From: Bin87 sp034423575
Lineage (GTDB): Bacteria > Chloroflexota > Dehalococcoidia > Lucifugimonadales > UBA3495
Reading direction: 5' to 3'
Assembly (NCBI GenBank): GCA_034423575.1
Contig: DAOUIF010000021.1
Location: forward strand, 21,553 to 85,552
Length of the DNA stretch: 64,000 nt
Shown: in pieces, positions 57,975 to 64,000 of the stretch
Numbering within the stretch: position 1 is the stretch's first letter
How the letters are laid out: each line of letters begins with the position of its first letter
Notes under the pieces: model-generated
The model's database searches: none
What the model was told of the DNA's origin: nothing
What the model saw: only the letters and a program-made list of their open reading frames with translations
Translations under genes and position numbers: made by a program

Positions 57975-58940
57975 CTACGGGGTGAGGATGATCTTGCCGG
58001 TGGTGGCTCGGCCGGCCAGCTGACGGTGCGCCTCCGGGGCATCGGACAGCGGGAAGAGGTGTTCCACCCGCAGGTTGAGCTCGCCGGATTTGACCCATCC
58101 GAGCACGGCGCCGGCCCGCTTTTCCAGTTCTTCGCGGTTGCGAGTGTAGTCTCCCAACCCCGGCCGGGTGAGGAACTTCGAACCGTTGCCCAGGATGCGG
58201 GGATCCATGGCGTCAACAGGGCCGCTGGCCTGGCCGTACAACACCATGTAGCCACGGGGAGCAAGGCAGGCGATGCTGCGATCGAAGGTGTCCTTGCCCA
58301 CTGCATCGTACACTACCTGCAGGCCGGCGCCTCCGGTGGCATCCGCGATCTCAGCGGCAAAGTCCTGCTGGGCGTAAAGGATTACGTGGTCGGCCCCGGC
58401 TCCCCGGGCAAGTTCCGCCTTGGCCTCTGTGGAGACGGTCGAATATACATAAGCGCCGAGAGCTTTGCACATCTGTATGAGCAGGAGGCCGACCCCGCCA
58501 GCGCCGGAATGCACCAGCACACGATCGCCGGGCTGAACGCGGTAAGTGTCGTAGCACAGGTAGTGGGCGGTCATTCCCTGAAGCATGGCTGCCGCGCCGT
58601 CGCGGGCGGACAACCCGTCCGGCATTTTGATCAGGCGCCACGCCGGAACCAGAGCCCGTTCGGCGTAGGATCCGGGGTGGCTGCAGTAGGCGACCGTATC
58701 CCCGACGGCGACGTGGCGCACCCCGGAGCCAATCTCACGTACCACGCCGGCTCCTTCAACACCGGCCACCCATGGGAGCCCGGGAGGGTTGACGCCCATG
58801 CGGCTGTAGATGTCGGTGAAGTTCACGCCCACGGCCTGGATGTCCACCACTGCCTGGTCGGGGCCCGGGCTTGGATCCGGCAGGTCAACGTATTTCATTA
58901 CCTCGGGTCCGCCGTATTCAGTGATCTGGATGGCTTTCAT
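57975..58940 (-). CDS. Zinc-independent quinone oxidoreductase (MDR superfamily)
   Basis: A 321-residue NADPH-dependent medium-chain reductase of the QOR group. It opens with MKAIQITEYGGPEVM, shows VNFTDIYSRMG, VEGAGVVREIGSGV, the NADPH-binding VHSGAGGVGLLLIQMCKALGA, and ends TGKIILTP, all typical of quinone reductase/zeta-crystallin. The catalytic zinc site of alcohol dehydrogenases is absent. GGAGG lies 9 nt before ATG 58940. The role is reduction of quinones or enones. Confidence 0.92.
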   Translation of the reverse strand: MKAIQITEYGGPEVMKYVDLPDPSPGPDQAVVDIQAVGVNFTDIYSRMGVNPPGLPWVAGVEGAGVVREIGSGVRHVAVGDTVAYCSHPGSYAERALVPAWRLIKMPDGLSARDGAAAMLQGMTAHYLCYDTYRVQPGDRVLVHSGAGGVGLLLIQMCKALGAYVYSTVSTEAKAELARGAGADHVILYAQQDFAAEIADATGGAGLQVVYDAVGKDTFDRSIACLAPRGYMVLYGQASGPVDAMDPRILGNGSKFLTRPGLGDYTRNREELEKRAGAVLGWVKSGELNLRVEHLFPLSDAPEAHRQLAGRATTGKIILTP

Positions 58941-59116
58941 GGCAGCAGCCTCCGTATGTGCTGGAATTCCGTTTCGGTAGCATAGCATAGGGCCGTCGGC
59001 CTGCCGCAACGGCAGGTTGTCATCAATCGGCGCCTGCAGGGGATGTACGGCACCCGGCGGTTCCGCCGGGCCGTTTTTGTCATAGTGCCGCCAGGTTGAA
59101 AGGGCGGCTCGGCTGG

Positions 59117-59722
59117 CTAGATGATCTGGAAGTGCGCCTCTGTGGGGACGCAGTCGACGCCGTTGATCGGAACCATGTCCTGGGGACACGCTGAAAAGGC
59201 GATGACGCAGTCCAAATCGGCGCGCAAGGTCAGGTGGTCGCCCGGCCGTGACACCGGCGGTTCGAAGCTGACCGCCCCGTCGGCAGCCACCGGGATGTTC
59301 ATGAACAGGTTCCACGGGCTGGGCGTTTCCGGCGGAGTGAGCCCAAGCGCCGCCAGGGCCGTGGCCAAGTTGTCGGTGCAGTTATCGTGGTATTCCTCGC
59401 ATCCCAGCAGGTCGTAGCGATACCGGTCGCACGCCGCCAACAGCGTGTCATGTATCCCGCCTGATGTGTCTTCGACCAGCGTCAGGATGGGTCGGCGGCG
59501 ATTCGTCACCATCGATTGACCGACCTGCGGCATAATCCGGGCCAGAGCGGTGCGTGAGTGCTCCATGGACATGAACTCGGTCAGGTCTCGACGGGCGAAG
59601 GCCCAGGTGTCGATCACCTGCTGTCCGTGGGTATTGATCACCCGAACGCTTTGGCCCTGGTCCAGAAACGCAGCCTTGCCGCGCCGCGCGGGAATGGTGG
59701 TCAGGGGTGATTTTGTTATCAT
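59117..59722 (-). CDS. DUF1989 (urea carboxylase-associated) family protein
   Basis: A 201-residue protein. TTIPARRGKAAFLDQGQSVRVINTHGQQVIDTWAF, then DTSGGIHDTLLAACDRYRYDLLGCEEYHDNCTDNLATAL, then SPWNLFMNIPVAADGAVSFEPPVSRPGDHLTLRADLDCVIAFSACPQD show the pattern of DUF1989, known for urea-carboxylase-associated proteins, with the CxExYHxNC and CPQD motifs. The start at ATG 59722 is supported by the promoter at 59787-59815. It may bind a metal in guanidine/urea catabolism; no urea carboxylase gene is nearby. Confidence 0.88.
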   Translation of the reverse strand: MITKSPLTTIPARRGKAAFLDQGQSVRVINTHGQQVIDTWAFARRDLTEFMSMEHSRTALARIMPQVGQSMVTNRRRPILTLVEDTSGGIHDTLLAACDRYRYDLLGCEEYHDNCTDNLATALAALGLTPPETPSPWNLFMNIPVAADGAVSFEPPVSRPGDHLTLRADLDCVIAFSACPQDMVPINGVDCVPTEAHFQII

Positions 59723-59786
59723 GAGGGCACCTGAGAGGTCGGGCCGGTAGCTGCAACAAACACGGCTGGCATGGAAAAGTAACGGT

Positions 59787-59815
59787 ATGATATGCGCGTC
59801 TCCGCGTGCGGACAA
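59787..59815 (-). promoter_or_regulatory. Promoter of the DUF1989 gene
   Basis: Reverse strand TTGTCC (59810-59815), 17-bp spacer, TATCAT (59787-59792). The leader is about 58 nt. Confidence 0.5.
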
Positions 59816-59999
59816 TATTGCCCGCGCATCGGGTCGCGGAGGGATCGGAGGTCACTGCGAGAATTCTCAGCGGTGCCAACTTGTCCGTGCGGAACGTCCT
59901 TCACGGGCGATCCAGGCGCCGGCATCTCACCAAATAAACGAGCAAGCGGGAGCTAGAGTTGCGTACGGGATGACGACGTTGCGCCAGCACGGGGTTCGT

Positions 60000-60028
60000 T
60001 TGCCCTCGCGCCGGCCAAATGCTATATT
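60000..60028 (+). promoter_or_regulatory. Promoter of the greA-like gene
   Basis: TTGCCC (60000-60005), 17-bp spacer, TATATT (60023-60028). The same -35 as in the nusA promoter. The leader is about 43 nt. Confidence 0.6.
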
Positions 60029-60077
60029 GATCGGAGTTTGCAGCCTGAGCCCGCCCCAAAACCGGAGGGATAAACAG

Positions 60078-60896
60078 TTGACCAACGACCAGCACCTCTC
60101 GATTTCGGAAGCGATCAGTAGGTTTGTAGAGCACCTAAAAGATAGCAAACAGGCCATGCAGGGCCAGCAGGAATTGTTGCGTTTCCAGGCCAGGATCGGT
60201 AAGGAAAAAGCGATATCAACGTTGCATGCTATTGAGGTCGGCGATTACGCCAAATGGACCACAGAGAATGTGGAAGATCCTTCGTCGCGGCTCGATCCGG
60301 TGAAGAAATTCCTGACCTTCGCCAATAAGCGCGGCTGGACCGAGATCAGCCTCGCCCGCTACGCGGCGGCGCCCCGCCGCAACCGCCGCCGGTTCGAAAG
60401 CGGAGATTCCGGATCCCGGGCGGCGGGTACGCCGAGCGCAAGGCTCAGCCAGGAACGTCATACCGAACTGCAGGGCGAGTTGCAGCGCTTGAGGGAAGAA
60501 GTTCCGCAGATACGCGAGGCGATCCGGTTGGCCCGCAGCGACGGTGACGTGCGGGAAAATGCCCCATTGGATGCGGCGCGCGAGCAGCAGCAGCTGACGG
60601 AGCGGCGCATACGCCAACTGGAGAACGACCTGGCCAATGTGGAGATCGTGGACGCGGCGAACGCCGACACCGAGCGGGTCAGCATCGGTTCGCGGGTCAC
60701 GCTGCACGAGGTCGCATCGCAGCAACAGCGCGTCTTCACGCTGGTGGACGTCCGCGAGGCCGATGTTTCGGCGGGAAAGATCTCGACGGTGTCGCCCATC
60801 GGGCAAGCCCTGATGGGTCGCAGCGCGGGAGAAGAGGTGACGATTGCGACGCCCCGGGGTGCGGTCGAATACCGGATCGAGGGGATCGGTGGGTAA
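60078..60896 (+). CDS. greA: GreA-type transcript cleavage factor with N-terminal SAM-like domain
   Basis: A 272-residue protein. Residues 135-272 are a GreA: coiled coil LSQERHTELQGELQRLREEVPQIREAIRLARSDGDVRENAPLDAAREQQ with the acidic tip residues (GDVREN), and the C-terminal FKBP-like domain (IGSRVTLHEV, ISTVSPIGQALMGRSAGEEVTIATPRGAVEYRI). Residues 1-105 (SISEAISRFVEHLKDSKQ ... DPVKKFLTFANKRGW) look like the helical core-binding domain of tyrosine recombinases. GreA rescues backtracked polymerase. TTG 60078 has GGAGGG 8 nt upstream. The extension is unusual in length (GreA is about 158 residues) and a linker rich in Arg and Ser joins the halves. Confidence 0.9.
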   Translation: MTNDQHLSISEAISRFVEHLKDSKQAMQGQQELLRFQARIGKEKAISTLHAIEVGDYAKWTTENVEDPSSRLDPVKKFLTFANKRGWTEISLARYAAAPRRNRRRFESGDSGSRAAGTPSARLSQERHTELQGELQRLREEVPQIREAIRLARSDGDVRENAPLDAAREQQQLTERRIRQLENDLANVEIVDAANADTERVSIGSRVTLHEVASQQQRVFTLVDVREADVSAGKISTVSPIGQALMGRSAGEEVTIATPRGAVEYRIEGIGG

Positions 60897-60926
60897 TCAC
60901 CACCGACCAATGGTCGACCAATGATT

Positions 60927-60959
60927 GGGGCGGGTGTTTCACCCGCCCCTTTTGCTTTT
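60927..60959 (+). terminator. Intrinsic terminator of greA
   Basis: GGGGCGGGTG and CACCCGCCCC pair perfectly around TTT, followed by TTTTGCTTTT, 30 bp after the greA stop. It is related in sequence to the palindrome at 38866-38886. Confidence 0.85.
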
Positions 60960-61425
60960 ATCCGTTAATTTCGGCTACGGTCTGGAGGATGTGCTCCGGG
61001 TCGGGAAGATGGCCCGGCTCGTAGGTCTCGCGATAGCGTATAACGCCCTCTTTGTCCACAACGATTACGGCGCGGGTGCCGGCGCCCCGCTCTTCGTTCC
61101 AAAGGTCGTAGGCAGTGGTCACCTGGCCCTTGGGATGCCAGTCGGACAGTTCGGGGTAGGGAAGGCCACCCATGGTGGTGGTCCAAGCCCTATGAGCGGC
61201 GATTGAGTCACAGCTGATGCCCAGCACCTGGGCATTGAGCTCCTGGAACCGCGGGTTGACGCGGCGGAAGGAGGTGGCTTGATCTGTTCAACCGCTGGTG
61301 AAGTCGAACACGTGGAACGACAACACCACCGCGTGGGTGCCTCGGTAGTTGCTCAAGCTGATGTCGCCGTCATTGGGCGACGGCAGGGTGAAGTCCGGCG
61401 CGATGTCGCCGATTTGTCCTGGCAT
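60958..61425 (-). CDS. Peroxiredoxin with in-frame TGA at the peroxidatic position (candidate selenoprotein)
   Basis: A 155-codon frame from ATG 61425, with AGGAG 7 nt upstream, to TAA 60958. It reads MPGQIGDIAPDFTLPSPNDG, then VVLSFHVFDFTSG, a TGA at 61288-61290 (codon 46), then TDQATSFRRVNPRFQELNAQVLGISCDS and a C-terminal AVIVVDKEGVIRYRE. In AhpC/Bcp-type peroxiredoxins the position after FTxG is the peroxidatic Cys, so the TGA sits where selenocysteine would act. Both sides keep family conservation with no other disruption. The length is normal (about 150-155). A hairpin follows the TGA (61240-61273). Either a selenoprotein or a nonsense mutation. No Sec machinery (selA, selB, selC, selD) is in the window. 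Confidence 0.75.
61240..61273 (-). promoter_or_regulatory. Possible SECIS-type hairpin after the in-frame TGA
   Basis: On the reverse strand, starting 15 nt after TGA: CTCCT pairs with AGGAG, and CCGCG with CGCGG, around a TCAACC loop, with internal unpaired TCCG/TTCC. The spacing is like bacterial SECIS elements, but the loop lacks the usual G in its first two positions. Confidence 0.3.
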
Positions 61426-61620
61426 CTAACCTCTCCTCGTTTACGCCGGGCCGACGGTGTGCATCGGCCGGCCCTGCGGCTGGGTTGGAGGGGATTATAC
61501 CGCACGCCATGAAACACCGGCACAGGAGGCCAACCGCTGGCGGCGGTATGGCCCGCCCATGGCTTGCGAGGGCCTCATGCTATAATCCGCCACGCCGCAG
61601 CCGGCGGCCGGGGCGCTCGA

Positions 61621-62634
61621 TTGGACGTGGTATTCGACAGGGGAGTGTATCTCCCGGAGGTGGGTCTGTGGCTTGACGCGCTGCGCAAGCAGGACACCTC
61701 GGTCATCTCCCACGCTCATTCCGACCACACGGCACGACACCGCAGTCCCGTGCTCACCCATGGCACGAGCTTGCTGCTGGGCGACTACCTGAGTCGATCG
61801 GAGCCGGTGGAGCTGGAGTTCGGCGAGACGCTGGATTTATCTGATTGCGCCGTTACTCTCTATCCGGCCGGTCACTGCCTGGGCTCCGCGCAGACGCTGG
61901 TGGAAAGCAAGACGACCGGAGAACGCCTGGTATACACCGGAGACCTGCGGATACAACCGTCTCCGATCAACGAGGGTTACGAGCAGGTTCCGTGCGATGT
62001 GCTGGTGATAGAAAGCACCTACGGCCGTCCTGACTACGTATTCCCGGCGCAGGAAGAGGCCATCGGCACCGCCCTTCGCGTGGTAGCCCAGTGGGTCGAG
62101 CAGGGATCGGTGCCCGTGGTGCTGGGATGGAGATTGGGCAAGGCGCAGGAAGCGCTGTATCACCTGTTGACGGCTGGGCTCCGCGTCGCCTGTGAAGAAG
62201 GCGTGTACGAGATAGCCAAGAGGTACGAGGAAGGCGGTGTTGAGTTTCCGGGCGAGTACCGCGCTTGCGATGGGGAATTCCGGGACGGTGAGGTGCTGCT
62301 TTTCCCGCCGGGCAAAAAATCCAGGGAAGCGGTCCATCGGATCAAGCCGGAACGTCGGCCCGTGCGGTACCTGGAACTAACCGGCTGGGCTGCGGGCGAC
62401 GGCGTCAAGCCCTGGGGCCGAGGCCGGCCCGGCGATGCCAGCCTGCCGTACAGCGATCACGCCGATTTCAACGACCTGGTCGGGTACGTTGACGCGGTAC
62501 GACCCCGGCAGGTGTACACCGTATTCGGGTTTCCGGATTTGGCGGAGCACCTGAGAAAGAAGGGCTACTCTGCCGTCCACCTGGGGAAGAATGCCACGGA
62601 GGCCGACCGCGCATTCCAGATGCCGTTGCTGTAG
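61621..62634 (+). CDS. MBL-fold exonuclease-like protein (beta-CASP type)
   Basis: A 337-residue protein related to the metallo-beta-lactamase/beta-CASP nucleases. The zinc motif is SHAHSDHTA, then YPAGHCLGSAQTLVE, YTGDLR and a C-terminal PYSDHADFNDLVGYVDAVRPRQVYTVFG, with the third His in DHAD. The family includes DNA and mRNA 3'-end exonuclease-like proteins. TTG 61621 is the start, downstream of a TATAAT at 61581-61586 (no clear -35). An earlier TTG at 61564 overlaps that -10 and is rejected. Confidence 0.82.
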   Translation: MDVVFDRGVYLPEVGLWLDALRKQDTSVISHAHSDHTARHRSPVLTHGTSLLLGDYLSRSEPVELEFGETLDLSDCAVTLYPAGHCLGSAQTLVESKTTGERLVYTGDLRIQPSPINEGYEQVPCDVLVIESTYGRPDYVFPAQEEAIGTALRVVAQWVEQGSVPVVLGWRLGKAQEALYHLLTAGLRVACEEGVYEIAKRYEEGGVEFPGEYRACDGEFRDGEVLLFPPGKKSREAVHRIKPERRPVRYLELTGWAAGDGVKPWGRGRPGDASLPYSDHADFNDLVGYVDAVRPRQVYTVFGFPDLAEHLRKKGYSAVHLGKNATEADRAFQMPLL

Positions 62635-62672
62635 GCTCGGAAAACGCGGCAACGCCGCCCGGCCGAACGGAC

Positions 62673-63860
62673 CTATTCGCCCGGTCCGCGCAGGAGGTCG
62701 AGGTACTTGTATCCCGAGCCGGTGTTCAGCAGCACGACCTCCTCGTCGGCCCCGATGCTGCCGTCCGCTAGCAGCCTCTGGAGGCCCACCAGCGTCGCCG
62801 CGCCCTCGGGGCATGCGATGACGCCTTCGGTGGCGGCCAGCGTGTACATTGCCTCGATCATGTCGTCGTCGCTCACGGCCAGTGCGCCGCCGCCGGTCTC
62901 CCGCAGCGCCCGCAGGATCAGGTAGTCCGCAAATGGCCCTGGTACGCGGAGGCCATCGGCCTTCGTGGTGGCGTTGGGCCACGGGTCGGCGGTGTCGGTC
63001 CCATCGTTCCAGGCTTTGACGATGGGTTGGCATCCGTCAGCCTGTATGGCGTAGAACCGGGGCAGGTCGCCTTCGATCCAGCCCAGCTCCAGCAGCTCCT
63101 GGAATCCCTTGTGCATGCCGATGATGCCGGTGCCGCCGCCGGTGGGATAGACGATGGCATCAGGCATCCGCCAGCCGAGCTGGTGGGCGATTTCCAGGCC
63201 CATAGTCTTTTTGCCTTCAGCGCGGCACGGTTCCTTCAGGGTGGAGAGGTCAAACAGGCCCTGCTCGGCGGCAACGGAAACGGCGATGCGGCCGGCGTCG
63301 CTGATCAGGCCGTCGACGAGGTTCAGCTCGGAGCCGGCTACGATGGACTCCTTCTTGTTAGACGACGGAGCGTCCTGGGGCATGAACACCTTGACCGGAG
63401 TGCCGGCGCGGGCGCAGTAGGCGGCAGCAGCTCCCGCCGCGTTCCCGGCCGAGGGCATGGTGAAGCCGCGGGCGCCCACCTCGACGGCTTTGGACACCGC
63501 GGCTGCGATGCCGCGGGCCTTGAAGGTGCCCGTGGGATTGAGGCCTTCTTCCTTGATCAGCAACCGCCGGACCCCGACCTGACCGGCCAGCGTGGTGGCA
63601 TCCAGGAGCGGGGTGCCGCCTTCGCCCAGGGTGATGACCTCCGCCGGGTCAGTCACCGGGAGCAGCTCGTTGTAGCGCCACATGTTGGCCGGACGGCTAT
63701 CGAACACCGATCGTTGCACCTCGCGGCGTAGGCGAGGAAGATCGTAACGCACAAAAAGGACCTTGCCGCAACATTCGCTGACGCCGGCCAGGCCGTCGTA
63801 CGGATATTGCCTGCCACAGATGGTGCACTCGAGGTGATCGATGTAACTGAAGGAGGTCAT
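62673..63860 (-). CDS. thrC: Threonine synthase
   Basis: A 395-residue fold-type II PLP enzyme converting O-phosphohomoserine to threonine. An N-terminal zinc ribbon (CTICG ... CCG) is present as in the Gram-positive and archaeal form. GEGGTPLL, the PLP Lys in GTFKARG, the SAGNAAGAAAAY loop, then PTGGGTGIIGMHKGF (phosphate-binding) are conserved. ATG 63860 has GGAG 7 nt upstream. It follows a partial gene by 4 nt, so it is co-transcribed. Confidence 0.95.
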   Translation of the reverse strand: MTSFSYIDHLECTICGRQYPYDGLAGVSECCGKVLFVRYDLPRLRREVQRSVFDSRPANMWRYNELLPVTDPAEVITLGEGGTPLLDATTLAGQVGVRRLLIKEEGLNPTGTFKARGIAAAVSKAVEVGARGFTMPSAGNAAGAAAAYCARAGTPVKVFMPQDAPSSNKKESIVAGSELNLVDGLISDAGRIAVSVAAEQGLFDLSTLKEPCRAEGKKTMGLEIAHQLGWRMPDAIVYPTGGGTGIIGMHKGFQELLELGWIEGDLPRFYAIQADGCQPIVKAWNDGTDTADPWPNATTKADGLRVPGPFADYLILRALRETGGGALAVSDDDMIEAMYTLAATEGVIACPEGAATLVGLQRLLADGSIGADEEVVLLNTGSGYKYLDLLRGPGE

Positions 63861-63864
63861 CCGT

Positions 63865-64000
63865 TTACTCCGGGTTGTGAAGGTCCTGGTCACCGACCGA
63901 CGAGACCACCGGATTGGAGATGGCCGGCCGGTTCAGCCCCAGCGCGTCGCGGACCACTTCGTTGGTTCGAAGCAGCCTTACCGCTGAGGTGGGGTACTGG
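63865..64000 (-). CDS. C-terminal fragment of an unidentified protein
   Basis: The last 44 codons of a gene that continues beyond the window, ending in TAA at 63865-63867, 4 nt before the thrC start. The readable segment, QYPTSAVRLLRTNEVVRDALGL and then NRPAISNPVVSSVGDQDLHNPE, gives no recognisable family. Translational linkage to thrC suggests an amino-acid metabolism role, but this is weak. Confidence 0.5.
   Translation of the reverse strand, partial: QYPTSAVRLLRTNEVVRDALGLNRPAISNPVVSSVGDQDLHNPE

Larger units (their letters stand above)
59723..60077. other. Intergenic region with divergent promoters
   Basis: 355 bp without a gene between the DUF1989 gene and greA. It holds the promoters at 59787-59815 (reverse) and 60000-60028 (forward). 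No structured RNA is evident. Confidence 0.6.

Noticed and set aside
59053..59078. CCCGGCGG/CCGCCGGG hairpin followed by TTTTT as a terminator
   Set aside because: The T-run follows on the forward strand, but both neighbouring genes are on the reverse strand, so it would end no known transcript. It may be a bystander palindrome.
57975..59315. Quinone oxidoreductase frame extended by 125 codons upstream
   Set aside because: Conserved QOR sequence begins at the Met at 58940, which has a GGAGG site. The extension has no similarity and low-complexity content.

Overview
The window is 64 kb of GC-rich bacterial chromosome with dense gene packing, mostly sigma-70-type promoters (TTGACA/TTGCCC, 17 bp, TATAAT-like), good GGAGG ribosome sites and frequent TTG starts. 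The gene mix fits Chloroflexota, most plausibly the Dehalococcoidia/SAR202 side. It includes a GAAC-N4-GTTC-like LexA box, a short IF-2, a cytoplasmic reductive-dehalogenase-like protein, enolase-superfamily and class III extradiol dioxygenase paralogues, a DUF1800/DUF1501 pair, and a substrate-binding lipoprotein with a charged VxKEVxKEV linker. The taxonomic call is inference. No rRNA, tRNA, CRISPR array or prophage was seen.

Layout. 0-13.7 kb is housekeeping: groL start, rpsT, lexA, then a reverse-strand operon nusA-ylxR-infB-rbfA-truB-(NrtS-like). Next come a sulfur block (Rrf2 regulator, MoeB/ThiF-type adenylyltransferase, CysM-like synthase), a thioesterase, and a forward run of membrane protein, LarB, flippase-like protein and UbiA-type prenyltransferase. 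13.7-18.5 kb holds a decayed IS4-type transposase, a peptide-type ABC importer without ATPases, and short inverted repeats around them. 18.5-24.4 kb is metabolic: a DUF35/CMD/ThDP-enzyme operon, MetF-like, MqnA-like and an enolase-superfamily enzyme. 24.4-30.7 kb carries accessory nuclease-like genes (DUF4268, DUF6508, Uma2), queA, folD, a BtuF-like protein and a Rieske protein. 30.7-38.8 kb encodes two tandem secreted LRR proteins and a DUF1800-DUF1501-NHL operon. 38.9-48.1 kb has a FlK-like thioesterase, argF, a HEPN/PaREP1-like protein, der, plsY, an aminotransferase, the reductive-dehalogenase-like protein, an MBL hydrolase and thioredoxin reductase. 48.5-54.5 kb has two class III dioxygenase paralogues, then thiC and a sodium:solute symporter behind a TPP riboswitch. 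54.6-64 kb has methyltransferases (one decayed), panD, a SprT-like protein, quinone oxidoreductase, DUF1989, an N-terminally extended GreA, a peroxiredoxin with an in-frame TGA at its peroxidatic position, an MBL exonuclease-like protein and threonine synthase.

How the parts work together. The nusA operon couples transcription elongation, translation initiation, ribosome maturation and tRNA modification. The TPP riboswitch, with its own intrinsic terminator, controls thiamine-precursor uptake and synthesis. LexA has a self-regulatory site. The cobalamin-binding protein could supply the corrinoid enzyme. The strongest candidates for something new are the putative selenocysteine peroxiredoxin, the two dioxygenases that have Gln where the family has an iron-binding His, the GreA fusion, and a ylxR gene with no standard start codon.
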